A stretch of DNA of 64,000 nucleotides from Microcella alkaliphila. GTDB taxonomy: Bacteria > Actinomycetota > Actinomycetes > Actinomycetales > Microbacteriaceae. Position numbers and translations under genes: made by a program. Positions within the stretch are counted from its first letter, which is position 1, and each line of letters begins with the position of its first letter. Below, piece by piece: positions 35,581 through 43,265 of the stretch. The stretch spans positions 124,001 to 188,000 of the forward strand of contig NZ_SGXT01000013.1 of assembly GCF_004216855.1 (NCBI RefSeq). Direction: 5' to 3'. The notes under the pieces were generated by a model. It saw nothing but the letters and a program-made list of their open reading frames with translations. It made no database searches and was not told the origin of the DNA.

Positions 35581-35604
35581 CCCGGGGCCATTTCTGGCCC
35601 CGGG
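35581..35604 (+). terminator. Hairpin after eno
   Basis: CCCGGGGCCA-TTTC-TGGCCCCGGG, a perfect 10-bp stem with a 4-nt loop starting 14 bp after the eno stop. It is strong but lacks a T-tract, a common form in high-GC actinobacteria. Confidence 0.7.
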
Positions 35605-35681
35605 GCACCCGCGCCGGCGGCCGTCTCGGTCGCCGGGTGTCGGCCCCGGCTGCTCCTGGGGGTGCGTCGTAAGCTGGCTTC

Positions 35682-36182
35682 ATGGCGCGACGTACCCCGA
35701 GCATCCCCGTCGTCCTGCCCGACGATGCGCCCGCGCAGACCCCGTGGTTTCGCAACCTTCACGTCTCGGGCCTCACCGTCACGGTGCTGATCCTCATCAT
35801 CGGAGCACTCGTCGTGCTCGCCCCGAGCCTGCGCGTGCTCGTCGAACAGAGGCAAGAGCTCGCAGCGCTCGAACAGCGGGTGGCCGAACAGCAGGCTCTC
35901 GTCGACGGCCTCGCGACCGAGATCGACCGCTGGCAAGACCCGGCCTTCATCGAAGCGCAGGCGCGAGATCGCCTGCTCTACGTGTACCCGGGCGACATCA
36001 GCTATCTGGTCATCGATGACGGGCAGACCATCGAAATCGATCCGCTGCAGCCGATCAGCGACGAAATTCAGACCACCAGGGTCGACTGGAGTCGGGCAGT
36101 GCTGCTCAGCGTCATGACCGCTGCCCTCACCGACCGCGAGGCCGACGACCTCGTCGCCCCCATCGTGCAAGGAACCCCGTGA
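35682..36182 (+). CDS. FtsB/DivIC-type septum formation protein
   Basis: A 166-residue bitopic division protein. A ~25-residue cytoplasmic tail precedes one membrane helix (~30-50, LTVTVLILIIGALVVLAP), followed by a coiled coil (LVEQRQELAALEQRVAEQQ, ~53-85) and the DivIC-type domain with WQDPAFIEAQARDRLLYVYPGD. FtsB/DivIC binds FtsL and FtsQ in the divisome. The C-terminal extension of ~45 residues may be soluble or loosely membrane-linked (AVLLSVMTAALT). It overlaps the DUF501 gene by 4 bp (GTGA). Confidence 0.92.
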   Translation: MARRTPSIPVVLPDDAPAQTPWFRNLHVSGLTVTVLILIIGALVVLAPSLRVLVEQRQELAALEQRVAEQQALVDGLATEIDRWQDPAFIEAQARDRLLYVYPGDISYLVIDDGQTIEIDPLQPISDEIQTTRVDWSRAVLLSVMTAALTDREADDLVAPIVQGTP

Positions 36183-36697
36183 GCCGACCCCCGTTCGAGC
36201 CCTTCACCGAGCGCGACGTCGAGCTGGTTTCGGCGCAGCTCGGCCGACCGGCGCGCGACGTCATTGGCATCCCGGCGCGCTGCGCATGTGGGGCGCCGAC
36301 CGTGGTGGCGACCCGTCCGCGGCTCGGCAACGGCACGCCGTTTCCGACGCTCTACTACCTGACGCACCCGGCCGCGACGGCGGCCGCCTCGACGCTCGAG
36401 GCAAGCGGCATCATGGCCGAATATTCACAGCGCCTCATCGACGAGCCCGACTTGGCCGATGCCTACCGCGCCGCGCACGAGCAGTACCTCGCCGATCGCG
36501 AGAGCCTGCTTCACGTCGAGGAGGTCGACGGCTACTCGGCGGGCGGCATGCCCACGCGCGTCAAGTGCCTGCACGCCCTCATCGGGCATTCCCTCGCGGT
36601 CGGCCCTGGCGTCAACCCCATCGGCGATCTCGCCCTCGCCGCCTGCACGTGGAGCCCCGAGGTGTGTCAGTGCGCGCCCGATCAGCGCGGCGCGTAG
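36179..36697 (+). CDS. DUF501 family protein
   Basis: A 172-residue soluble protein of an actinobacteria-wide family of unknown function, nearly always located between divIC and ppx or a protease gene. Visible hallmarks: LGRPARDVIGIPARCACGAP at the N-terminus, TPFPTLYYLTHPAA (shown as FPTLYYLTHP), SAGGMPTRVKCLHALIGHSLAVGPGVNPIGD (shown as GGMPTRVKCLHALIGH) and a final CTWSPEVCQC. Conserved Cys and His residues hint at metal binding. GTG start overlapping the divIC stop. Confidence 0.93.
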   Translation: MSRPPFEPFTERDVELVSAQLGRPARDVIGIPARCACGAPTVVATRPRLGNGTPFPTLYYLTHPAATAAASTLEASGIMAEYSQRLIDEPDLADAYRAAHEQYLADRESLLHVEEVDGYSAGGMPTRVKCLHALIGHSLAVGPGVNPIGDLALAACTWSPEVCQCAPDQRGA

Positions 36698-37938
36698 CCG
36701 CCACCGCCGCCCTCGCCCTCCTGGGCGGGGCGCTCAGTGCGGGCGCCGGCGCAATCGCGACCGACGAGCCGGTCGCGGCCACGAGCATCCGTGACCGTGA
36801 GTATTGGCTCGACGAGTACGGCATCCGGGGTGCGTGGGCCGCGACCCGGGGCGCCGGTGTGACGATCGCCATCATCGACTCGGGCGTTGACGCCTCGCAC
36901 CCCGACCTCGCGGGCGTCGTGGTCGGCGGCACCGACGTCAGCGGCATCGGCTCGCCTGATGGCACCCAGCCGGTCGGCATCGGCAGCGACCACGGAACGC
37001 GCGTCGCGAGCCTCGCCGCTGGTCGAGGCCTCGGCCCCGGCGGGGGAGTGCTGGGTGCCGCGCCGGACGCGAGAATCCTCACCGTGTCGCTCGCGTTCGG
37101 CGTGGAGGCCGCCCGCAGCGGCGACGATCAGATCGCCGAGGCCGTGCGGTGGAGCGTCGATCAGGGCGCCGACATCATCTCGCTGTCCCTCACCCGCAAC
37201 ACCGTCGAATGGCCGGAAAGCTGGGACGACGCCTTCGGTTACGCGGAGGCCAACGACGTCGTCGTGATCGCCGCCGCCGGCAACCGCGGTAGCGGGACCG
37301 AGCAGGTCGGGGCGCCCGCCACCATGCCCGGAGTGCTCGTCGTCGGCGGGGTCAACAGGCAGGGCGTCGCCAGCGACCGAGCCTCGTCACAGGGCATCAC
37401 GATCGGCGTCATGGCACCCAGCGAGCAACTCGTCGGAGCCGTGCCGGGCGGCGGCTACGTCATCTGGCAGGGCACGAGCGGCGCGACCCCGATCGTCGCC
37501 GGCATCGCGGCGCTTGTGCGCGCCGCCTACCCCGAGCTCGACGCACCCAACGTGATCCAGCGCATCCTCGCCACGGCACGCCCCGTCACCGACCGCGTTC
37601 CCGACCCCATTTACGGATTCGGGCTCGTGGATGCGCGGGGTGCCGTCTTCGCGGATGTCCCGCGTGTCGACGCGAACCCCCTCGGAACGATCGCCGAGTG
37701 GGTCGTCGTCAACCGTCGCGCCGACGGCTCGCTGCCGAGCCTCACCGGCCGGGATGCTCGTGCCCCGATTGCACGCACGGTGCCCGTCGACGTCACGGTC
37801 GCCGCCCTCGAAGGGGCGTGGCGGCTGAGTGCGCCGCGCCTCCCGGTGCTGCTGCTCGCCGGTATCGTCGGCCTCACCGGCATCGCCGCGCTCGCCCTGC
37901 TGACCGCCGGGTTCGTCAGTCGCGCGCGAAGGCAGTAG
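36664..37938 (+). CDS. S8 family (subtilisin-like) serine protease, membrane-anchored
   Basis: A 424-residue protease. An N-terminal signal peptide (RRVAATAALALLGGALSAGA) precedes the catalytic domain with the triad D72 (IIDSGVDASHPD), H110 (DHGTRVASLAAG) and S272 (GTSGATPIVAG); the oxyanion Asn is in AAAGNRGSG. A C-terminal helix (~392-416, VLLLAGIVGLTGIAALALL) and a basic end anchor it, so the domain faces outside. This layout resembles mycosins of type VII secretion, but no ESX gene is nearby. The GTG start lies 34 bp inside the DUF501 gene. The substrate is unknown. Confidence 0.88.
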   Translation: MSVRARSARRVAATAALALLGGALSAGAGAIATDEPVAATSIRDREYWLDEYGIRGAWAATRGAGVTIAIIDSGVDASHPDLAGVVVGGTDVSGIGSPDGTQPVGIGSDHGTRVASLAAGRGLGPGGGVLGAAPDARILTVSLAFGVEAARSGDDQIAEAVRWSVDQGADIISLSLTRNTVEWPESWDDAFGYAEANDVVVIAAAGNRGSGTEQVGAPATMPGVLVVGGVNRQGVASDRASSQGITIGVMAPSEQLVGAVPGGGYVIWQGTSGATPIVAGIAALVRAAYPELDAPNVIQRILATARPVTDRVPDPIYGFGLVDARGAVFADVPRVDANPLGTIAEWVVVNRRADGSLPSLTGRDARAPIARTVPVDVTVAALEGAWRLSAPRLPVLLLAGIVGLTGIAALALLTAGFVSRARRQ

Positions 37939-37977
37939 ATTAGGCGGGTTCCCTCACCATCCAAGGAGACGTCAGTC

Positions 37978-39300
37978 GTGCCCAGAATCGTGATCGTCGG
38001 TGGAGGCTACGCCGGTTTCTACACCGCCCTGAAGCTTGAGAAGCACCTCAGCAAGGGCGAGGCAGAAGTCGTCGTCATCGACCCGCTTCCCTACATGACG
38101 TATCAGCCGTTCCTGCCCGAGGTTGCTGCTGGCCAGATTGAGCCGCGCCACTCGGTCGTGTCGCACCGTCGTCACCTGAAGAAGACCCGCGTCATCACCG
38201 CGTCGGTGACCGCCGTCAACCACGCGTCGCGCACCGTCACGGTCGAGCCCGAGGTGGGCGACTCGTACGAGCTCGAGTACGACCAGGTGGTCGTCACCGC
38301 GGGCTCCGTTTCGCGTACCTTCCCGATTCCGGGCGTCGCCGACGTTGCGATCGGCATGAAGTCGATCGAAGAAGCCGTCGCCGTGCGCGACCGCCTGATC
38401 GACAACTTCCACCGCGCCGCGAACCTCCCCGCTGGGCCCGAACGCGAGCGCCTGCTCACCGTCGTCGTGGTTGGCGGTGGCTTCGCCGGAATCGAGACGT
38501 TCGCCGAGCTGCGTGCACTCGCGAGCGCACTGCTCAAGGATTACCCGCAGCTCACCATCGACGACACCCGTTTCCACCTCATCGAGGCGATGGGTCGCAT
38601 CATGCCCGAGGTGTCGCTCGAGACCAGCAAGTGGGTTCTGAAGAACCTCGCCCAGCGCGCCGCGACCGTGCACCTCGACACGCAGCTCACGAGCGCGGTC
38701 GACGGCGTCGTCGAGCTGTCGACCGGCGAAAGCTTCGAAAGCGACCTCATCATCTGGACGGCCGGCGTCATGGCGAACCCGGTCGTGCGCGGCACCGACC
38801 TGCCGCTCGAAGAGCGCGGCCGCATCCGCGCCCAGGCTGACCTGCGCGTGATCGATGAGAACGGCGAGGTCGTCGAGGGTGCCTGGACGGCCGGCGACGT
38901 GTCGGCCGTGCCCGACCTCACCGGCGGCGGCGTCGGCGGCTATTGCGTGCCGAACGCCCAGCACGCTGTGCGCCAGGGCAAGCGCCTGGCGAAGAACCTC
39001 GTCGCCGTCCTGCGCGGCGAAGAGCCGAAAAACTACGTGCACAAGAACCTCGGCGCGGTCGCCGGCCTCGGCCTCGGCTACGGCGTCTTCCAGTCGGGCA
39101 AGATCGCGATCAAAGGCTTCCCAGCATGGGTCGCACACCGCGGCTACCACGGCCTCGCGATCCCCATGTGGGAGCGCAAGATCCGCGTCGTCAACGGCTG
39201 GCTCTGGAACCTCTTGCTCGGCCGCGACAACGTCACGCTTGCCGCGCGCGAAGAACCGCAGAAGTACTTCCAGGCCTTCGCTTCGCGACCGAAGGTCTAA
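37978..39300 (+). CDS. ndh: Type II NADH dehydrogenase
   Basis: A 440-residue FAD-dependent NDH-2 that passes electrons from NADH to menaquinone without pumping protons. The FAD-binding motif is VIVGGGYAGFYTALKLEK (residues 4-21); the NADH-binding motif is VVVVGGGFAGIETFAEL (~162-178); PYMTYQPFLPEVAAG and the quinone-site region GGYCVPNAQHAVRQGK are also clear. The C-terminal ~70 residues are amphipathic and hold the membrane anchor. GTG start behind AAGGAGA. It ends 24 bp before the tRNA gene at 39325. Confidence 0.94.
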   Translation: MPRIVIVGGGYAGFYTALKLEKHLSKGEAEVVVIDPLPYMTYQPFLPEVAAGQIEPRHSVVSHRRHLKKTRVITASVTAVNHASRTVTVEPEVGDSYELEYDQVVVTAGSVSRTFPIPGVADVAIGMKSIEEAVAVRDRLIDNFHRAANLPAGPERERLLTVVVVGGGFAGIETFAELRALASALLKDYPQLTIDDTRFHLIEAMGRIMPEVSLETSKWVLKNLAQRAATVHLDTQLTSAVDGVVELSTGESFESDLIIWTAGVMANPVVRGTDLPLEERGRIRAQADLRVIDENGEVVEGAWTAGDVSAVPDLTGGGVGGYCVPNAQHAVRQGKRLAKNLVAVLRGEEPKNYVHKNLGAVAGLGLGYGVFQSGKIAIKGFPAWVAHRGYHGLAIPMWERKIRVVNGWLWNLLLGRDNVTLAAREEPQKYFQAFASRPKV

Positions 39301-39324
39301 GGCGCCTCTCTATGCTGGGGGGAT

Positions 39325-39397
39325 GCCCCGGTAGCCCAATGGCAGAGGCAGGCGACTTAAAATCGCCACAGTGTGGGTTCGACCCCCACCCGGGGTA
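39325..39397 (+). tRNA. tRNA with UAA anticodon and a short variable loop (class I shape)
   Basis: A 73-nt cloverleaf. Acceptor strands GCCCCGG and CCGGGGT pair (G1-U72 wobble); D stem GCC/GGC; anticodon arm GGCGA-CTTAAAA-TCGCC, anticodon UAA (Leu); variable loop of only 5 nt (39368-39372); T arm GTGGG-TTCGACC-CCCAC; discriminator A; CCA not encoded. Bacterial tRNA-Leu normally has a long variable arm, which is missing. Its identity is therefore uncertain. Its 3' 23 nt are repeated downstream at 57-bp intervals. Confidence 0.75.
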
Positions 39398-39513
39398 CTT
39401 TCTGCACGGCGCGGGCCTGGTTCGGCCCGCGGGGTTCGACCCCCACCCGGGGTACTCTCTGCACGGCGCGGCGCTCCGTCGCGCCGCGGGGTTCGACCCC
39501 CACCCTGGGTACT
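39375..39513. repeat. Three copies of the tRNA 3' end, exact 57-bp period, separated by hairpins
   Basis: A 25-bp segment (T-loop side, acceptor 3' strand and the next two bases) occurs at 39375-39399, 39432-39456 and 39489-39513; the first two are identical and the third has one change. The two 32-bp spacers each contain a perfect hairpin with 8-bp stem and 6-nt loop: CGCGGGCC-TGGTTC-GGCCCGCG (39410-39431) and CGCGGCGC-TCCGTC-GCGCCGCG (39467-39488). The array ends at the stop codon of the convergent gene. Confidence 0.9.
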
Positions 39514-41632
39514 AGCGCAGACTCGGCTCGACCCAGCGCGTCCACGCCACCACCGCGAGGCATACAGCGCCGAACGCGGCGGCGACGCCCGCGAGCGGCA
39601 CGATCGGGAAGCTCGGCCCCGACACGGCAACCGCTGCTCCGACCGCAGCCGTAATGATCGTGACGACCGCCCAGCCGAGCCGCGAGATCGTGTACAGCGT
39701 GCGCCCGGGGAATGGCCCCACCGGCAGCAGCAGCAAGACGATCGACCCGAAGCCGCCGAGCGCGAGCGCGGCCGCGCCTTCAGCCGCGAGGTTGGCCCAG
39801 AACCCCACCGCGGGCGTGAGCACGTCGTGGATGGCCCAGCCGGCGAGAGCCACGACGGCGACCCCGGTTGTTTGCGCGATCGCGACGCCCGCGCGTGCCG
39901 ACCTCGGCACGACGCCGACGATGGTCGTCGCGACCAGTACCCCCACGAGGATGGGCGGCTGCAGATCCCAGAGGCGCGACAGCAGCGCCGTGATGGTGGC
40001 CGCGATGAGCATCGAGGGAAGCAGTCGCTCGGTCACCGCGGACGAGGTGAGTCGCCCCGCCACTCGCGCGGGGATGACGACGGCCACCAGGTTGAGGACG
40101 AGCAGCGCCGCCCCGATCGCGGCCATGAGGCGTAGGTACCGCACCTCCAGATCGATGCCGCCCGAGAGCGCGGCGACGAGCGTCGCACCGCCGAGCACTC
40201 CGGCGGCGACAAACCAGCCGGGGAGGACGGGGTTGTCGTCATCGGCGACGGCGCGGTTACGTCCGGTCAGCCGGAAGCCCGGGGGCAGCAGCCGCGGCAG
40301 TGACCCCTGTGTCACCAGCCGCATTGGCCAGGCCACGAGCACCAGGTACCCGATCCCGACGAGCAGACCGATGAGCCAGCCACCGCGCTCCCACACCTGT
40401 GCCGCGGTGGGCAGCGACGCCCCGAACGTCGTCGGCGTTCCCCAGTTGGTGTCGGTGACGTTCGGCGCGGGCCCGTCCGGACGCACCGGAGCTGGCGGCG
40501 CCGAGCCGTTCGGGCCGGGCGGAGGAGACGGCGTCGCGCTGCCATCGTTCGAGTCAGGGTCGCCTCCCGCCTCACCATTGCCGTCCGTCGCATCGGGCTC
40601 GTCGGGCGTGCCCGGCGCGGAGGGGGTCGTCGGTCCCGGTGCTGCGGACGGAGAGCTTGGCGACGGCGTGGGTGTTTCGCTTTCCTGGCCGACAACGGTG
40701 ACCTGGATCCGTTGTGTCGGCGCACTGAAATTCCCGGCTGCGTCACGTTGAAGCGCTTGGATATGTCGATTGCCGGTCCCGGTTATGCGAATGATGCAGT
40801 CCCACTCGCCTGAGTCAGTCGCATCAACGATGCGACGTTGTTCGGCATTGACGAAGACCTGAACGTTGGCGTTCGCTTCCGCGGTGCCGCGGACGCGAAT
40901 GTCGGAGCCACTTACCGACGTTCCATTGCTCGGCTCGAAGATGCGGGGCGGCTCCGGCGGTTCGCGGTCGATGGTGAAGGGAACGGCCGTGCCGAAGATC
41001 GAGAACTCGGTCGACGGTGCGGGCGGCCCTTGCCGTGCACTCACCGAATACTCGCCGCTGGGTGCGTTGGAACGTGACAGGGCGCAAGACCAGAATCCGT
41101 CGGGCAGCACATCTGGGCACGCGTGGACGACCGCGCCGTTGTCTCCGACTGTCTGAACCTGCAGGCGTGCGCCGGGTTGCCCCTGGCCGACGACGCGACC
41201 AGCAGAGATGGGGGATCCGGAGCCAGCCGAGACGGTGGGAGGACCTAGTACTCGGAGGCGAAGCGGCGTAAGGGTGGTCGTCGACCCGTCACCGAACTCC
41301 ACCACCCCGCCAAAATCGTTGATCCCATTCGGCACGCTGAGCGGCCCGCACGTGAATGTTTCGGTGCCGGCTTCGATGACGCAGACCACGTCGCCGGAGC
41401 CGTCAGCTCCCCGGGTGATGCGCAGCTCGCTGCCCTCGTCCTTCGTGCCCGAGAGTTCGACGACGTTCTGTCCGATGAACGCGTTGTTCGAGAGGTCCCA
41501 CGCCGCCGCGGCCTGGGCGGGCGCGGCGGGTACGGCGGCCAGCAGCGCCGCGAGCGCGACCGTCGCGACAAGAACGGCGAGTATCCGCGACCGTCGCCGG
41601 GGCGCGCCACGTAGGTGCCGGGCAGGCCGCAT
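39512..41632 (-). CDS. Secreted/membrane protein: Ig-like repeats, Pro-rich linker, multi-helix membrane domain
   Basis: A 706-residue protein of unknown function. A signal peptide (residues ~13-42, ILAVLVATVALAALLAAVPA) is followed by ~290 residues of beta-rich, Ig-like extracellular modules; one (~222-310) has the repeat pattern of bacterial Ig/surface proteins (PPRIFEPSNGTSVSGSDIRV...AVQRDAAGNFS type). A Pro/Ser/Thr/Gly linker covers ~315-410. About eight membrane helices fill the C-terminal ~280 residues. The ATG at 41632 is supported by GAGGGGGG upstream. It could be a surface adhesin or sensor; the membrane part resembles no transporter I know. Confidence 0.78.
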   Translation of the reverse strand: MRPARHLRGAPRRRSRILAVLVATVALAALLAAVPAAPAQAAAAWDLSNNAFIGQNVVELSGTKDEGSELRITRGADGSGDVVCVIEAGTETFTCGPLSVPNGINDFGGVVEFGDGSTTTLTPLRLRVLGPPTVSAGSGSPISAGRVVGQGQPGARLQVQTVGDNGAVVHACPDVLPDGFWSCALSRSNAPSGEYSVSARQGPPAPSTEFSIFGTAVPFTIDREPPEPPRIFEPSNGTSVSGSDIRVRGTAEANANVQVFVNAEQRRIVDATDSGEWDCIIRITGTGNRHIQALQRDAAGNFSAPTQRIQVTVVGQESETPTPSPSSPSAAPGPTTPSAPGTPDEPDATDGNGEAGGDPDSNDGSATPSPPPGPNGSAPPAPVRPDGPAPNVTDTNWGTPTTFGASLPTAAQVWERGGWLIGLLVGIGYLVLVAWPMRLVTQGSLPRLLPPGFRLTGRNRAVADDDNPVLPGWFVAAGVLGGATLVAALSGGIDLEVRYLRLMAAIGAALLVLNLVAVVIPARVAGRLTSSAVTERLLPSMLIAATITALLSRLWDLQPPILVGVLVATTIVGVVPRSARAGVAIAQTTGVAVVALAGWAIHDVLTPAVGFWANLAAEGAAALALGGFGSIVLLLLPVGPFPGRTLYTISRLGWAVVTIITAAVGAAVAVSGPSFPIVPLAGVAAAFGAVCLAVVAWTRWVEPSLR

Positions 41633-41775
41633 GAATATCCCCCCTCTCGCCTCAACTCGGGAGACTGTCAATTCTTCCAGCATCGCCGGGTCTCCCGGGC
41701 ATGCGGCGCGCTGTGCACAGCCCGCGTATAGCGGTCACCCTGTCGCCGCGCGGCACCGCGGCCTATGCTGAGACC

Positions 41776-42342
41776 ATGGAATTCCTCATCGTCGTTGGCG
41801 TGATCCTCGTTCTCGCGATCATCGCGGGCATTTACCTCTGGGCGACGTACAACGCTCTCGTGACGCTGAACGTGCGCGTTGATGAGGCCTGGAGCGACAT
41901 CACGGTGCAGTTGAAGCGCCGCGCCGACCTTCTGCCGAACCTGATTGAGGCAGTCAAGGGCTATGCCGCGCACGAGAAGCAGGTCTTCGAGAACGTGACG
42001 AAGGCGCGTGCCGAAACGCTGAGCGCTCAGGGCCCCGCCGAGGCGAGCGCGGCCGAGAACCACATGCAGCAGGCACTCAAGAGCATCTTCGCCGTCGCCG
42101 AGGCGTACCCGCAGCTGCAGGCGAGCCAGAACTTCCTTCAGCTGCAGGGCGAGCTCGTCGATACGGAAGACAAGATTCAGGCGTCGCGCCGCTTCTACAA
42201 CGGCGGGGTGCGCGAGCTCAACGTCAAGATCAAGCAGTTTCCAAATACGCTCTTCGTGCGCAGCCTCGGCTTCACCGAGCGCGACTTCTTCGAGGTCGCC
42301 GACGCGGCCGCCATCGCCGAGCCGCCCCGGGTCCAGTTCTGA
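41776..42342 (+). CDS. LemA family protein
   Basis: A 188-residue LemA protein: one N-terminal membrane helix (residues 3-24, LIVVGVILVLAIIAGIYLW) with the rest a long four-helix bundle, on the cytoplasmic or external side by family model. Signature blocks YNALVTLNVRVDEAWSDI, QLKRRADLLPNLIEAVKGYA and YPQLQASQNFLQLQGEL are all present. ATG start. It precedes the HtpX-like protease by 44 bp; lemA-htpX pairs are common and the two are thought to work together in membrane protein quality control. Confidence 0.94.
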   Translation: MEFLIVVGVILVLAIIAGIYLWATYNALVTLNVRVDEAWSDITVQLKRRADLLPNLIEAVKGYAAHEKQVFENVTKARAETLSAQGPAEASAAENHMQQALKSIFAVAEAYPQLQASQNFLQLQGELVDTEDKIQASRRFYNGGVRELNVKIKQFPNTLFVRSLGFTERDFFEVADAAAIAEPPRVQF

Positions 42343-42386
42343 CCAGCCTGATCGACTCTCTTCCGGCCTTCCAGGAGGGCTGACAC

Positions 42387-43265
42387 GTGTATCGCGCCAT
42401 TGCGGCGAACAAGCGCAAGACGGTGGTCATCATCGTGCTGTTCGTTATCTTCATCGGGCTCATCGCCCTCGTGTTCGACTACGCCTACGGCAGCGGGCTG
42501 ACAATTACGATCGGCACGCTGATCGGCGCGACCATCTACGTACTGATTCAGTATTTCTCGGCCGGATCGCAGGCGCTGGCCATGGCGGGTGCACGCCAGA
42601 TCCAAAAGGCCGACAACCCGCGCCTGTACCGCATCGTCGAAAACCTGGCGATCACCGAGGGCATGCCGATGCCCAAGGTCTACATCGTTGACGACCCGGC
42701 GCCCAACGCCTTCGCGACCGGCCGCGACCCGCAGCACGCGTCGGTCGCCGCGACGACCGGCCTGCTCGAGATCATGACCGACCGCGAACTGAACGGGGTG
42801 ATGGCGCACGAGATCGGGCACGTGAAGAACTACGACATTCGCGTTTCCACGATCGTGTTCGGCCTCGTCGTCTTCGTCGGGTTCCTCACCGACATTCTCT
42901 TGCGCATGGCGTTCTTCGGGGGCAGTCGCAACAACGGCGGAAACCCCATCGTCTTGGTGCTGGGGCTCGCCGCGATGATCATCGCCCCGCTCACGGCCGC
43001 CGCCATCCAAGCCGCGGTGTCGCGCCAGCGCGAGTACCTCGCCGACGCGACGGGGGCGCTCGCCACGCGCGACCCCGAGGCCCTGGCAAGTGCGCTGCAG
43101 AAGCTCGGCGACTACGCCCGGCCGATGAAGCGTCAGAACTCGACGATGGCGCACCTGTGGATCAGCGACCCGATGAAGCCGGGCGTCATCGACCGCATGT
43201 TCGCCAGCCACCCGCCGATCCCCGATCGCGTGAAGCGCCTCATCGAGAACTCGACGCGCTTCTAG
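42387..43265 (+). CDS. htpX: M48 family zinc metalloprotease HtpX
   Basis: A 292-residue membrane protease that degrades damaged membrane proteins. Two N-terminal helices (~12-33, 40-60), the zinc motif HEIGH at residues 141-145 followed by the third ligand Glu in SRQREYLADATGA, and two helices between (~155-175, 190-215). The GTG start is set by CAGGAGGG at 42371-42378. It is second in the lemA-htpX pair. The stop shares CTAG with the stop of the convergent YcaQ-like gene. Confidence 0.94.
   Translation: MYRAIAANKRKTVVIIVLFVIFIGLIALVFDYAYGSGLTITIGTLIGATIYVLIQYFSAGSQALAMAGARQIQKADNPRLYRIVENLAITEGMPMPKVYIVDDPAPNAFATGRDPQHASVAATTGLLEIMTDRELNGVMAHEIGHVKNYDIRVSTIVFGLVVFVGFLTDILLRMAFFGGSRNNGGNPIVLVLGLAAMIIAPLTAAAIQAAVSRQREYLADATGALATRDPEALASALQKLGDYARPMKRQNSTMAHLWISDPMKPGVIDRMFASHPPIPDRVKRLIENSTRF

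Noticed and set aside
36664-37938. Type VII secretion locus
   Set aside because: The subtilase resembles a mycosin in layout, but no EccB/C/D/E or WXG100 gene is in the window.
39375-39513. A CRISPR array
   Set aside because: Three repeats with regular spacing look like one at first sight, but the repeats are a tRNA 3' end, the spacers are similar to each other and are perfect hairpins, and no cas gene is nearby.
39325-39514. Attachment site of a resident prophage or ICE
   Set aside because: Repeated tRNA 3' ends are typical att sites, but only 57 bp separates the copies and there is no integrase in the window. At most these are scars.
41776-43265. Novel two-gene system lemA-htpX
   Set aside because: The pair is widespread and well known in bacteria.
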